A stretch of DNA of 64,000 nt, taken from assembly GCA_018136815.1 (NCBI GenBank), contig CM030941.1:1363582-1427581 (forward strand), read 5' to 3'. The translations under genes and the position numbers were made by a program. The notes beneath the pieces were generated by a model. The model worked only from the letters and a program-made list of their open reading frames with translations, had not been told where the DNA came from and searched no databases. This document shows, one piece after another, positions 25,127-37,200 of the stretch. The stretch is from Isochrysis galbana (Eukaryota; Haptophyta; Isochrysidales; Isochrysidaceae). Positions within the stretch are counted from its first letter, which is position 1, and every line of letters starts with the position of its first letter.

Positions 25127-25574
25127 CACGATCCCGTCGAACCAGGAATCCCACTTCCCCACCCGACCCCACTTCACCCCACACCGCTCCACCGACCCAC
25201 CCGACTCACCCCGCTCGGCCAGCTACTTGTCCTTTGCCAGCTCCTCCTCCGCCCCCTCTCGCTCTCTCGCTCGCTCCTGGCCTGCGACGGCGGCGCAGAA
25301 AGACTCTTTTGCCGACTGCGGCGTAGATATTTAAAGGTTTCTTATCCCACTACTCTCACTCAGTACTTCATACATGCCATGAAGTACCTGCCGCCGCCAC
25401 CCTCCAACCCTCGGTCTTCCTAAACTTATAATTATAAAAAGCCGTATTACCTCCGTTCCATTACTCAGACGTCAAGGATCAAGGAGGCTTAAAACAATAA
25501 CAGTTAGCTAGACACTAAAATTGGGCCCCACCAAGGACATCGAGAGGGGAGAGGGTACACTTACATTAAATGAA

Positions 25575-25740
25575 ATGATTAATGTTATATCCTAGATCCT
25601 AGCCAACCCCAACCCCAACCCCAACCGCCAACCGCCAACCCCACTACCCACTAGCCACTGGCTAATCGGACACAACCTTTCAGTCCCAGTGTCCAGTGTC
25701 TCAGTCCCGGAATCCCTAGGCCCTAGGGCAGGCAAACAGT
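25575..25740 (+). repeat. rep-2 fragment with CCCCAA tract
   Basis: Matches rep-2 (ATGTTATATCCTAG...GGACACAAC...CAGTCCCGGAATCCC) but includes four to five CCCCAA-like hexamers at 25605-25645. The tract is short and interstitial, so it is not evidence of a telomere. Confidence 0.6.
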
Positions 25741-26067
25741 CATTTATAACTAATACCATGTGGGGGGGCTGCATTTTTAGCCCGGTCACTCACTATGGGG
25801 GTGCGGAGGGCACCAGTTACAATGGACAATGGGTGAATGAAGGGCTAAATAAGCTCCCTATGGCTTCCGGTAGGATGGATCAGCAAAGAAAAGTGGGGAT
25901 TCTCCGGTGAAATTTTCGAAAAATACCGAATTTCGGGCCGTCGAAGGCGGTGCGCGAAATACAATCGGCCCCCTCCGGTATATTTTTAGTGAGGCCGTTC
26001 TCTTGAAGCACAAACATACAAATTGCCACACCCCCATCTGGGCTGGAACGAGGCGGGCTGGAACGGA
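25741..26067. other. Intergenic region left of the LTR element
   Basis: No gene or known repeat identified. It ends at the 5-bp target duplication of the LTR element. Confidence 0.5.
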
Positions 26068-26072
26068 TGCAT
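26068..26072. repeat. 5-bp target-site duplication, left
   Basis: TGCAT here and at 38148-38152, immediately outside the two LTRs. This is the usual length for Ty3/Gypsy integrases. Confidence 0.9.
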
Positions 26073-27190
26073 TGACGAATTGGGATGGCCCATAGGGCCT
26101 GAGGGCAATGAGGAAGGAGGCAGACCGGCGGCAGGCGCGGCGGAGGAGACGACTTCGGAGACGCTGACGGGCTGAGGCCCGTCAGCAGAGGAAGGCGGGC
26201 AGGCGGGCTTGAGCGAGGGCGAGGACGGCGGCGAGAGCGACATCGAGCGAGAGGCGAGAGGCGAGGGTGAGTGAGAGGAGGGCTGTGTTGGCAGGGGCTG
26301 GTGAGGCAAGGAGAGTTTGTAGGGTACGAGTGTTACGAGAGCGAGAGCGACGAGAGCGAGAGCGACGGATGACGACTGACGACAAGACGTCGGATCCAAC
26401 GATGCTGCGACACCGACTCACGAACACACTAGAATCATTCACCCAAACCAAGCAAAACATGAAATAACCGAGACCCCACATCGCCGGTAACTCAAACACG
26501 TCGCGAGAGACAGAGAGAGAGAGCGAGAGAGAGAGAGAATCCGCAGCGACGGTCGGAGCGTGTCTTCGCTTTGGATTTTCCCACCAAGGCGGAAAGTCGA
26601 AGAGGAACGTTATGTCGCGCAACCACGGCGATCACATTGGATACAGATCGCAGCGAGGTATCCTTGCAATCGAAGAAATCTTGCTGTTGAGCGTGGACCT
26701 TCTAGACGTTTCTATCGAGCAACCCCGAGTAGCAACCAAGGGAGGAGAAAACCAAAAACCAACGGGACCAAGGGCTTCCATGCAACTTGCATCAAGGGGA
26801 AAGATAACCCAAAACCAAAGCAGCGAATCTAAATCAATCTCCAAGGGGAGATGGCAAACCAAGGACCAAGGAGAAAGATTCCCTCACCCAAGCAGCGAAC
26901 CTAAATCGATCTCCGAGGGGAGATGGCAAACCAAACCTGATTGCCCCCAGAAGCAGGTAAAGAAACGCGGGGAGATAGCGAATTAAACCTTTTGCGAGGC
27001 GCCTGGGAGGAAGAAAGGTGGGGAAACTTCCCTTCTCTTCGAGAGAGCAGAGGGAGGGCGCTCCAGAACCCTAGATCCTAGGCGTCCACGCGAAGTTTTT
27101 GACCGAGAACGAGAACGAGAGAATTATAACGATAAATACCGAACGAAGAGAAGAGAGAAGCCTAGCGAGAGTCGATTCGCGAATGCGACA
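26073..27190 (-). repeat. 3' LTR of the chromovirus (1118 bp)
   Basis: Begins TGACGAATTGGG and ends GCGACA in plus orientation, the TG...CA form expected of LTRs. It matches 37030-38147 essentially throughout and contains a GA-rich stretch near 26505-26540. Confidence 0.95.
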
Positions 27191-28008
27191 CCCCCCTGCT
27201 AGGATCGAGCGTCCCGCGAGGGAAAGAAGAGAACCTAACGGATAGCGGAGAGTTCCATCCAGGCAAGATGGCCGAGCAATACGCAATACCCAACGAGACC
27301 GAATGGGCGAGGAGCGAACGAAGAATGAAAAATCGAGAGCGGTAAGAACGCGGAACGACAAGAATCGAGAATCGAGAACGAGAAACGAAGAACGGTAAGA
27401 ACGCGGAACGACGAGAATCGAGAATCGAGAACAAGAAACGAGGAACGGTAAGAACGCGCAACGACGAACGACGAACGATGAACTATAAGAGTAGTGCGCG
27501 ACGATCGAAGAGACAGGAAGTACCACACCCGTCCGGACGATGAGGTGTAGAATCGGCGGCCGGCGCGGCAGACCGCAGGACTCAACGCTGCAACCCATCC
27601 TCTTCTCTCTTTTACGAGAGTTTTACCTGGATGTTTGGGCGGTGTGGCGGCACCCAAGTTACAACGCGGCGTCTCCTGTTCTTCGATATATGAGTAGTCG
27701 AACGGCCAACGGCAAAAGGCGGCGAGATATCACGACGGGCTCGGCACGTCACGCGCGAGCTAAACGACGAGGTACGGGGGTCTCCTGACAGAGCGTAGCG
27801 AAAGGGGAGGGAGATCCATCCTCCGTGGTCGAAAGGGGGGCGAGCCATACCTCTCTTCCCGCGGGGGGAACTATTCGGCGGCCGCGGGGGGAAAATTCGG
27901 CGACCGCGGGGGGGGGAACTGGAAAAGAATTCCCGTACGTTCCCGTACCGCGATCAAACGTAAACGACGGCGTTGAGAGATATCGGAGGGGCGTGACAGT
28001 CGCGACTG
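27191..28008 (-). repeat. 3' untranslated part of the chromovirus with tandem repeats
   Basis: Between the pol stop and the 3' LTR. About 27330-27480 holds several copies of a roughly 60-bp unit rich in GAATCGAGAAC and GGTAAGAACGCG motifs. No recognisable protein and no envelope. Confidence 0.7.
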
Positions 28009-31000
28009 TCAGAAGAACGCAGAGGGTGTGTCGAGCAGAGAGACGAGGGTGCGATCCGATGGCGACAGGCGTGCGAGAGCCTCGGAGCGACAGCGAACGA
28101 AGGTAGGCGAGGCAAGGGCAGCGTGCGCAAATGAGTGGGAGCCAAACCACGGGGAACCGCGCGACGATCCCGACGAGTACCACCACTGCCCGAGGACGAA
28201 GACCGCGTGCTGCGGCCGCATCATTGGACCTGCAGGGTTGGCAACAGACGGGCGGGCTGAGACGGGCAAATGGGAGACATGAGCAATGGGGCCACTGTGC
28301 GAGGACGGTGCGAGACGAGGCGAGCGGCGCGGGGCCTGATGATCCGAGCCGGTGGTCTCGGATCCCACGGGAGCTTCGATCGCGTGCGACGTCGGCGGGG
28401 CTGAGACGGTCTGAGATTGTGATTCTGCAGCCCGCTTTCTCATCTGAGGCTTACGAAGAGGCGGGAAGGGGTGAGCATCATCATAGGCGGTGACGAGCGA
28501 CTCGCAGCGGCGAAGCAGTTCGGCTAGCGGCTCCCATGTGGCCGCAGCTTTCGCGTAGCCACGCCATTTGACGAGGTACTGTCTGGAATCGCCTCGACCC
28601 TTGCGGTCAAGAAGTGCATCAACCAGATACTCGTCTGCTTGGACGGGATCTTCATCTGTGAGGGTATAGTAGGGACGGAGGTTAGTCACATGCACCTCCT
28701 CGGAGAGGAGGCGATTTTCTTGGTCGCGTAGTCGGTAGCGGCCAGCGCCAAGCGCCTCGGCAATGCGATATGGTCCGCTGTAGTGGTAGAGGAGCTTGTT
28801 GCGGAGTCCTGGAATCTTGCGAACCACCCTATCACCTGGAGCGAATTGGATGGGGGGAGAGTGAGTGCGTAGCGTGTCAGCGAGTGCGTCGGCTTGAGAC
28901 TCTAAAGTTGCATCATAAGCTGCGGCCCACGCCGCCTTTAAACGACAATGCATTTTCCAAGCGTACGAGCGAATTTCCTGAGGTAACTCGGGAGATGGAC
29001 CAGTCTCAGATGGATCAGAAAGCTGGGCAGGCAGGCGAAGCTCACGGCCATAGAGCAAGGCAGCAGGCGACATGCGGGTTATGCGATTGGCGGAAGCGCG
29101 CATGCTCATTAAAAAGAACGGGAGATGATCGACCCAATGACCGCCGCCTTCATCGGTAGCACGAGCCATGTTGATCAAGGTCTGCTGAGCTCGTTCCACC
29201 AGGCCCACACTCTCGTGATGATGAGGTGTGCTTGGCCGCAAGTCGGTGCCGGTGCGCTCGAGGATGATCGAGGTAAGTTGACTAGCAAGGTTGCTGCCGG
29301 AGTCCGAGCGGAGTTGCCTTGGTACTCCGTGCCGAGAAACGACGTACGACATGAAGGCGTGAAGAGCGTCGGCACTCGAGGGGTCGCCGTTGTGAGGGGC
29401 CGCCTCGATCCAACGAGTGAGCGAGTCCACGAAAACGAGGAGCTTGTCGAAGCCTCGAGAGCCCTTGATGAAGTCGTGCGTAGGAGCCATCGAGACGACG
29501 TCGCAGAAGACGATGTCGAACGGATAGGCGCCGACCTGCGGTCCCTTGGGGTCTGCGAGGTGGCGGAAGGGTGGCTTAGCTAAAGTGCACTCGTGGCATT
29601 GGCGAACGTGCTCAGAGACGTCTGCGTTCATGCCAGGCCAAAAATATCGGTCTCGTAGAAGGCGCGCCATTCGGTTGTCGCCGAGGTGGCACAGGTGGTC
29701 GTGAAAGGCTTCGAGGTAGGCGCGGCGCATCGTCTTCGGCACGTAGAGGCAGAGCTTCTCGCCGTCTCTCGCCGGCACTCGTCGGTAGAGTAGTCCAGAT
29801 CGCAACAGGCATCGAGAAGATTCGCGACTAAGCCAACGCAAGCGACGATGGTCGAGGTCGGGGTTATGAGGAGCGGAAGAGAGAAAGCGGATGAGGTCGT
29901 GGCAGTCGGGGTCCTCGGCCTGTGCCTCTTTGAGCGCCTCGGCGTTAGGTGTACCGACGTCGAGGTAGGAGAGGTTGATAGAATCCCTGGTCGTAGAGGA
30001 CATCCTGGACGATCGTTCGTCAGCTTGCAGACTGGATGCCGTGGTGGTACGAGAACGAGAGGCGGCGACGGCTGGCGACTGATTATTCGATGCCGTGGTG
30101 GAGCGAGAGTTAGGGACGACGGCGGCTAGCAGCTGCCCACCCCCCTGCTTAGGAGCGGACGTCTCCGACGTCCCATCGTCTGCAGCCACCAAGCGTGACA
30201 CGCCATCCGCGTCTTTGTGATTAGCGCCCGGCTTGTGCTCGACGGTGAAGCGATACTCGGACAACTTGAGCGCCCAGCGCATCAGACGCGACGCCGGCCC
30301 ACCCTGGACGGTGTCCTTCATGGTGTGCAACCAACGGAGAGCTTGGTGATCGATGACGAGGCGGAAGTGCCGGCCCCAAAGGTACGGTCGCCAAGTGCGA
30401 ATGCTTTCCAAGGCAGCAAGAAGCTCCACCTCGGTGGTGGTCCAATGACGCTCCGCGGCGGTGAGGCGGCGACCGTAATACGCAACGACATGCTCGTGTC
30501 CGTGGTCGTCAACCTGCGACAGGATTCCGCCGATACCCAGGGTACTGGCCGCGTCCGTTTTGACGATGAACTCCTTGTCGTGACGAGGCGCAGCCAACAC
30601 TGGAGCAGACGTGATGAGATCGATGAGGCGACGGATCGCTGTCTGGCACTCAGGCGACTGAGAGACGGTAGCCACGTCGACGCCCGTACGAGTAAGGTCG
30701 GTGAGAGGGGCCGCGACGTGCGCGAAGCCCTTGATGAACCGACGGTAGTACGAACAAAGGCCGAGAAACGAGCGAACCTTTTCGAGCGAATCGATGTGAC
30801 GCGGATCGATCGAGCGTACCGCCTCGACTTTCTTGGGGTCCATCTCGAGACCACGACGAGACACGACGTGCCCGAGGTATTCGCCCTTGATAGCGAACAA
30901 GATGCACTTGGAGGCCTTGCATGAGAGACCAGCCCATCGGAGACGCTCGAGAACGAGATCGAGACGGTGAAGCATTTGCTCGAAGGAGGTGTCGATGCGT

Positions 31001-34000
31001 TCCTCAAGCGTGCTGCCTGTGCCTGTCGACCAAATTCCGATGTCGTCCAGGTACGGCATGCAAATCTCCCACGCGAGGCCCTGGAGCACCGCATCCATGA
31101 GACGACACATGTAGGAAGGGCCGGATTGGACGCCGAACGGGAGGTAGTTGAACTCGTACTTCTGGCGATGGGTGCAGAACGCCGTGATGGGTTTGTCCTC
31201 CTCCTTGATAGGCAGACACCAGAAGCCGGAGGCGAGATCGAGCAGGCAGAGAAACAAAGAATCTCGAGAGCCTTGGCCCCGAGATAGACGATCGATAGCT
31301 TCGACGGTGAGCGGGAGAGGACTATCCGAGATACGAAGCTTCGAGTTCGTGTCGCGATAATCGACACAGAAGCGAACGGATCCGTCCTTCTTGCCGACGA
31401 GGACGACCCGCGAAGCCCATGGCGAATTGGACTTACGAATGATGCCTGCCGCCTCCATCTCGGCGACGTGCTTGTCGACGATGGCACGGCCCTCGTCGCC
31501 CATCTTGGACGGAGCGTGCCGGTGGGCTGTAGCACCGGGGAGGAGAGGCAGCTCGACCTCCATGACGTGCGTGTGCCGAGGGTTCTTCGGGTCGAGAGCG
31601 AACGCGTCGATATGCCGTGCCAGCAGGCAGCGTACGCGCTGCCTCTGGGACGGCGACAATTGCTTGTCGGGATCGATGGTGATAGCGTCGAGGAGCGCGC
31701 GCTGTGCCTCAGTGAGCGAGGACTCGGGGTCGTCCCTATCGCCGGCGACCGTCGGCCGAGCCTCGTGCAACTTGTACTCGATGTAGGCTGACGCCACCGG
31801 CGAGTACGCAGGAAGGGTTACAGGACGTGGTGCCAGGTTCCAGACCGTGATCAGCACCTCCCCCTCCGGAGTTGGGGTTTCGACGCTAGTGGCGACCATT
31901 GGAGGAGAATCGAGGCCGTCACGGGGTGGTAGACGGTCGACGAGGATGGCGGAGTCGGGGTAGTTTTCGATGATCTCCAGCGGCAGGCGAACGGAGAACG
32001 TACCCCTCGATCGCGAGGGGATAGTGATAGGCTGCCTGGTGTACAGAGCGAACTCTTTCGACGCAACGGCCGACGTAGAGACGTCGGCGAAGAGTGGCTC
32101 AATTTCGACGGCGGCAGACGAACGGTTAGGAGACGAAGGTGGACTGCGAGTGAAGTCGAGACGAGGGGGCGGCTCAAGCTCGGGATCGAGAGGGGGCAAT
32201 GGAACCGAAGTCGACATTGCCGGCGGCGACTCGCCGTGAGCCTGGCGGGATGAAACGTTGTCCGAGATAGGAACGAGCGACGACTCCTCTGCCCGTGGCG
32301 AGTCGGCGGAGATCACGGCGACAAGCGGTGCAGAGGAGAGACGAGGGCGAGTGGAGAAGAGGGACGGAACGCGACGATTGTTGACCATAAGGGTCAAGCG
32401 GCTATCACACCCAGCATCCGGCGACAGTTCGATACAGGCGGCGTATGCTTCCAGGAAATCGTTTCCCAGGAGAAGCATAGGTGCGCCTTCGACGACGAGG
32501 AAACGGTGTCGGAATTCGACACCGGAGAGAGAGAAGACCAACGTGGCGTAGCCGCGGGTACGGAGGGGGTTACCATCCGGTCCGACAACGGCAGGTCGGT
32601 CCGAAGCATGTTCGACTAAGACGCAAGCGTCGCGGGGCAGTGTGGCCAACAGCTCGGTGGTTACAACCGAGGGACCGGCTCCCGTGTCGGCTAGAGTCTT
32701 GTTGACGGCGAGGGCGGAATCGACGATATAACGAGTAGGGCCCGTGGCGGAGTGACGGCAAACGATGAGATCGCGAACGTACAGGCAGTGGCGGGGACGG
32801 CGGAATTGTTTTGCGGCGGAGATCGTATCGGACATGCGCTGCGGGTTGGAGTGGATCCACCTTAAGCCAGCGTTCGAGAGATAGGTACACGGCGGGTGCG
32901 CGATAATCAAGTCCCATCCGAGGTCTTGGACGAGATCCGCGTCCCCTTCGAAGTGCGGAACGTAGTCGACGTCGGACGGAAACAAATCGCACGTCGCCAC
33001 ATCAGCGCCAGCAAGCAAAAACATGGACGAGACTACTCCACTCGTCTCGCCGATAATCAAGACGCGAGGAGGCGAGATGCCGTCGGTCTGCACGGCCTCG
33101 ACGTCACGCCTTACGTCTCTGAGTGTGACACAAATTTCGTCGAAGTGGATAGGTAGCACCTGAGCTGGAGACTCAGGCGATCGGCTAGGGCGCAGAACAA
33201 GCTGCGCCGCCTCGGCAATATCTTTCGGCATTACGTGCGCGGCACCGTGAGCGGCGGCGCGTTGGAAAGCGAGATCGATAACGTACGAGAGGGTCTCGCC
33301 CTCCTTCAAGGAAGGGCGAGTGCGCGCGAGATGTATGAGCAAATCTTCAGCGGCCGGAACCAAAGTCAGGCACACTGAAAGCTGACAAAGCGGAACGACA
33401 GCGGAAACGGAAACGGGACTGCGAGTGACCGGAATGGACGGAGACGCGGCGGCCAAGGTGCGAACCATCTGAAAAGAACGGGACACGACGGCCGGAAGAG
33501 AGTCGGACGAGAATAGAGCGGGTCGAGAACGGAACAATCGGCGGAATGCGCGTTGCACGACGGAGGGTATGTTGGCGAACACCCCTTCGTCAGCTAAGGA
33601 AGATTCATCAAACAAGCTAGTCGGTAGCGGTCGCCAACCCAATCGGGTTGGTGCAACCATCGTAGGCGGCGCGAGCCAACGGCGAACAGCGAGGGTGTAG
33701 GCCACCGTCCATCCGGAGGGGCTAACCTCGCTAGCACGGCCAAGGCAGCTTAAAGGCGAGTCTCGAGGGAACGAATTGGCCAGTCCATCCAGGATTTGAC
33801 TGGCGACAGCAGACGGATCGGCAGCGACGGAGCTCAAGGCAAGAATTAGCGTTGAGCGCTCGAAATCGAGAGCATTGAACGAATGATTCGAGAACGACGA
33901 GAGCGACGAAGGAGGTAGCGAACGAACGGCGAGAGAGAACGGGACTCCCGGAGTCGAGTCGTCCCCACCACATATGAGCAGATGAGGGTGACTCCGGATC

Positions 34001-34086
34001 GATTGAACGACTGAAACGAAAACGCGAACTTCGGGAACGACGGGATCGCAACCTAGGGTAGTATCCCCAGGTTGGAACGACAACAA
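28009..34086 (-). CDS. Chromovirus pol polyprotein with methyltransferase-like segment
   Basis: A 2025-residue frame. Domains in order: an N-terminal region of unknown role (about 1-330); a segment resembling small phage or bacterial DNA methyltransferases (about 335-430), with LIIGETSGV, an acidic CDLFPSD strand end and AHPPCTYLSNAGLRW; an aspartic protease (DTGAGPS, about 465); reverse transcriptase (RFCVDYRDTN, LPFGVQSGP, YLDDIG near 1015); RNase H (TDAAS, DHQALRWLH); the HHCC integrase finger; a DD35E-type integrase core (FCDVV, RSDSGSN, VERAQQ); and a C-terminal chromodomain (EYLVDALLDRKG...YLVKWRGY...TWEP). The protein should mature by its own protease and drive copying and integration. 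A methyltransferase-like domain is not a standard part of Ty3/Gypsy pol. Confidence 0.93.
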   Translation of the reverse strand: MLSFQPGDTTLGCDPVVPEVRVFVSVVQSIRSHPHLLICGGDDSTPGVPFSLAVRSLPPSSLSSFSNHSFNALDFERSTLILALSSVAADPSAVASQILDGLANSFPRDSPLSCLGRASEVSPSGWTVAYTLAVRRWLAPPTMVAPTRLGWRPLPTSLFDESSLADEGVFANIPSVVQRAFRRLFRSRPALFSSDSLPAVVSRSFQMVRTLAAASPSIPVTRSPVSVSAVVPLCQLSVCLTLVPAAEDLLIHLARTRPSLKEGETLSYVIDLAFQRAAAHGAAHVMPKDIAEAAQLVLRPSRSPESPAQVLPIHFDEICVTLRDVRRDVEAVQTDGISPPRVLIIGETSGVVSSMFLLAGADVATCDLFPSDVDYVPHFEGDADLVQDLGWDLIIAHPPCTYLSNAGLRWIHSNPQRMSDTISAAKQFRRPRHCLYVRDLIVCRHSATGPTRYIVDSALAVNKTLADTGAGPSVVTTELLATLPRDACVLVEHASDRPAVVGPDGNPLRTRGYATLVFSLSGVEFRHRFLVVEGAPMLLLGNDFLEAYAACIELSPDAGCDSRLTLMVNNRRVPSLFSTRPRLSSAPLVAVISADSPRAEESSLVPISDNVSSRQAHGESPPAMSTSVPLPPLDPELEPPPRLDFTRSPPSSPNRSSAAVEIEPLFADVSTSAVASKEFALYTRQPITIPSRSRGTFSVRLPLEIIENYPDSAILVDRLPPRDGLDSPPMVATSVETPTPEGEVLITVWNLAPRPVTLPAYSPVASAYIEYKLHEARPTVAGDRDDPESSLTEAQRALLDAITIDPDKQLSPSQRQRVRCLLARHIDAFALDPKNPRHTHVMEVELPLLPGATAHRHAPSKMGDEGRAIVDKHVAEMEAAGIIRKSNSPWASRVVLVGKKDGSVRFCVDYRDTNSKLRISDSPLPLTVEAIDRLSRGQGSRDSLFLCLLDLASGFWCLPIKEEDKPITAFCTHRQKYEFNYLPFGVQSGPSYMCRLMDAVLQGLAWEICMPYLDDIGIWSTGTGSTLEERIDTSFEQMLHRLDLVLERLRWAGLSCKASKCILFAIKGEYLGHVVSRRGLEMDPKKVEAVRSIDPRHIDSLEKVRSFLGLCSYYRRFIKGFAHVAAPLTDLTRTGVDVATVSQSPECQTAIRRLIDLITSAPVLAAPRHDKEFIVKTDAASTLGIGGILSQVDDHGHEHVVAYYGRRLTAAERHWTTTEVELLAALESIRTWRPYLWGRHFRLVIDHQALRWLHTMKDTVQGGPASRLMRWALKLSEYRFTVEHKPGANHKDADGVSRLVAADDGTSETSAPKQGGGQLLAAVVPNSRSTTASNNQSPAVAASRSRTTTASSLQADERSSRMSSTTRDSINLSYLDVGTPNAEALKEAQAEDPDCHDLIRFLSSAPHNPDLDHRRLRWLSRESSRCLLRSGLLYRRVPARDGEKLCLYVPKTMRRAYLEAFHDHLCHLGDNRMARLLRDRYFWPGMNADVSEHVRQCHECTLAKPPFRHLADPKGPQVGAYPFDIVFCDVVSMAPTHDFIKGSRGFDKLLVFVDSLTRWIEAAPHNGDPSSADALHAFMSYVVSRHGVPRQLRSDSGSNLASQLTSIILERTGTDLRPSTPHHHESVGLVERAQQTLINMARATDEGGGHWVDHLPFFLMSMRASANRITRMSPAALLYGRELRLPAQLSDPSETGPSPELPQEIRSYAWKMHCRLKAAWAAAYDATLESQADALADTLRTHSPPIQFAPGDRVVRKIPGLRNKLLYHYSGPYRIAEALGAGRYRLRDQENRLLSEEVHVTNLRPYYTLTDEDPVQADEYLVDALLDRKGRGDSRQYLVKWRGYAKAAATWEPLAELLRRCESLVTAYDDAHPFPPLRKPQMRKRAAESQSQTVSAPPTSHAIEAPVGSETTGSDHQAPRRSPRLAPSSHSGPIAHVSHLPVSARPSVANPAGPMMRPQHAVFVLGQWWYSSGSSRGSPWFGSHSFAHAALASPTFVRCRSEALARLSPSDRTLVSLLDTPSAFF

Positions 34087-34269
34087 GAAGGCTTTGCTCA
34101 GCCGTCCGAGGGACGGCGAGCTCGTAGATCGGAGAGGCGAAACGTTAGAGGTACGAAATGAAACGCGAACGGGAGTGACAGAAGTATCGAGAAGCGAAAG
34201 GGGTGGCGGTCCAGGCCGCCGAGGAATTGAGAAGTCAACGAAGCATATGGCGGCGGCCTCGCCTATTCC

Positions 34270-37200
34270 CTAACGGCGGTTGCGGCCGAGGACGACGAGA
34301 CGACGAAGGTAGGCGCGGTGGGCGTCGGGGATCTCCGGCTCGCCCTCGCAAAGGAAGCGGATGAACGGCTGGCAGTAGTACGGCGAATGGGCGCCATCGC
34401 CTGTCCCATATCGCCAATTGTCGGGGTGGTCGGGACGGGCCGTATCGTGATCGGGAGGAGCGGGGCGGAAGGCACAATAGGCACAGCCGGTGGCTGTGGT
34501 CCATACACCGCCCTCAGACGTAGGGCGCTGCGTGCGGGGCACCTTCATAGACGCGTCGGTCGGACGGGCCCTGGCGAATGAAGCAGCCAGGTCAGCGTGC
34601 CCACAGTAGCGTGACATCGGGTCGAAATCTACCTTAGCATTACGCCAAGATTCCAAATCCCATTTGGCGCCCTCGGGATGGCCGAGGTTGTCCGAAGGCG
34701 GCGCGCAGCGGCGGCTCTTTTGCGATGGCGGTGTGTCGAGAGGTGGGAGTCCACCCTCCAACTTGGGAGGCGGCTCCCTGGTGTGGTCGGTGCGTCCCTG
34801 GTGGGACCGATCTCCATTGCGATTATTTCGAGTATCGGAGCCGCGGCCGCTTCCTGAGGTAGCGGCCGAGGGTTTGTCGCTTTTGTCCGGAGCTGGCTTC
34901 GAGGAACCCAGGCGGTCCTTAACCATCCGGACGACGTCGTCGATGTGGGCGATTGTGAGCGGACCGTCCGCCTGCTTGCTGCTCCGCGAAGCCTCAGCAC
35001 GTGCCTGCTCCGCTAGAGCCAGCACCATGCGCGCGATCGAGATGCAAGACAGCGAGTGATGCGGCGCGTCTCCGGCGGCAACCGCCTCTATGCCTCGCTT
35101 CCACGCTTTGAGGAACTCGAACGAGTTCTCCGCTCCCCGTGCGCGGTCGCTTTCGTCGGCTTTGACGCAGGCGTCGAATCTCTCGTTGATTTCGTGCGTG
35201 AAGGCAGGGAACTTGAAGACGTTAGCTGCCGTCACCGTCGGGTCATTCATTTTGCGAACAAAGGCGTCGGTCACGCGAGTGGCCAGAGTCACTAAGTCCT
35301 CGCCCTCCGAGCGCGTGGTGCAACGGTCCCATTCCGCGGACGCAGTCTCTTTGGCGAAACCTTTTGCCCCGGCGGCGAATGATTGGTCGCACTTTGCGAT
35401 CAGCACGTCGGCATGCAAGCACGGGTTAGCGCAGAGAACCGAGTCCTTAACCGCATCGAGAACATAGGCCATGATGCGAGGATGGCCCTTCTTTGGATCG
35501 CGAGCGGCGAGGAGGAGGCCATTGAGAGCGTCCTGCCAGTCCACGCCCGAGGTGAGTGAGCCCTCGAGTGCGCGGATCAGTTGCATTCGAAATCCGTCCC
35601 AGGAAGCAGCAGCCTTGTTCGGATCGGTAGAGCGAAGGTCGGCGGGGAAGCGTAGCGACTGCAGGCTCTCGAGGCTAGACTTAGCATCGCGAGTGCCGCC
35701 CTTAGTGCGGACGAACGTACGAGCGCGCACCCATTTCGTAAGAGTGCGAGTCGTATAGATGATGCGGGCATGCCAGGACTCACCAGAGGGGACCTCACGG
35801 GCCGCCATCACCTGGTATTCGAGTGGGGCATTAGCGGAGTCGGAGTAGGCCTTGCCGTGGCGCCCATAGTGTCGTAGCCATTGTTCAAGAATGTCCGGCT
35901 CATCAGACAGGGCTGGGTCCGCGGGAGGAGTGGCGTGGCGCTTAGCGTGACGTCGACTCTCCCGGGTACCCTTATGGCCAGACTTAGACTTAGAGGCGTG
36001 GGGGCGGAGAGATCGACGAGAGTTAGAGTGTAAACCTTCGGGGGCCATCATAGACGGCCGTCCCTCCCGAGTATTATAGCCTTTGGCGGCGGCGGCATAG
36101 TGGCCACCCTTGGCGCGGCGAGGCTTGCGGCGCGAGTCCGTAGACTCGGATGATCCATCGGAATCCGAATCGCTGGTCGACGAGGAGTTAGACGAACGCT
36201 GGCTGGAGACCGGAGACGAGGACGAGGAGGACGAAGAGGTAGGGGAGCTGTCGCGGCGGCGGCGGCGGTTCTTCTTCTTGTCCTTACGAGTCTTGTTAGA
36301 TTTCGATGAGGAGCGAGGGAGCGGCGGTGGCGGAGGCAAAACATTCTCGCCGCCATCATCGGATAGAGGTGGAGGCGGGCTGGCTGCCTGGACTGGTGCA
36401 GGAGGGAGTCGGCCTCGTTCAATCGCGTTGGTGACTGCGGCGAGCTGCTGTGAGAACTGTGCGGCCATGGCCTGCATGAGCTCGATATAACGCAGCTCGA
36501 CGGGGTTGAGCCCCGGTGAAGCCGAAGAAGTTGGCGGCGGGACCGTAGCGGACGGTGGGGAAGGAGAAGGAGAGAGATGAAGAAGGGAGTCGGGCAGCAG
36601 ACCCGGGGTCTCTTCACCACGAGATAGTCGACTTGGCGCGACCGAAGCGACCGAGAGGCGTTCGAGAGAGGCGCTGTAGGGCTCGTAGGCTGCCTCCGAG
36701 TCCGATGGCAGGGGTGGCGGTGCCTCGAGACATGCGCGAGAAGAGGGGAGGAATCCTTCCAGAGGATTATCCTCACCCTGGAAAGACTCGGGCTTGGACC
36801 TGCCTCCCATGGACTCCGGCGGCGATGGCGGAGATGATGGCGGAGGCATCGCAGCGAGATCAGGAGGCGAGGCAAGAGAGGGCATCACCTCCCCCTGTGA
36901 AGGTGGTGGTGGATGTCCGTCCGGAGAGGAGGAAGGGAACAGGGCAGGCATGATGCCCGACTCTGCAGAGGTTGGGGAGACCCCCATTGAGACGTCCAGC
37001 GCGGGACGCACCGAGTAGGATTCTACACCTGACGAATTGGGATGGCCCATAGGGCCTGAGGGCAATGAGGAAGGAGGCAGACCGGCGGCAGGCGCGGCGG
37101 AGGAGACGACTTCGGAGACGCTGACGGGCTGAGGCCCGTCAGCAGAGGAAGGCGGGCAGGCGGGCTTGAGCGAGGGCGAGGACGGCGGCGAGAGCGACAT

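Noticed and set aside
25605-25645. Telomere-like CCCCAA repeats
   Set aside because: Only a few imperfect units, interstitial, within a rep-2 fragment; no sign of a chromosome end.
30318-31535. 405-codon Arg/Ser-rich frame on the minus strand
   Set aside because: It is a shifted reading of the retroelement reverse transcriptase/RNase H region.
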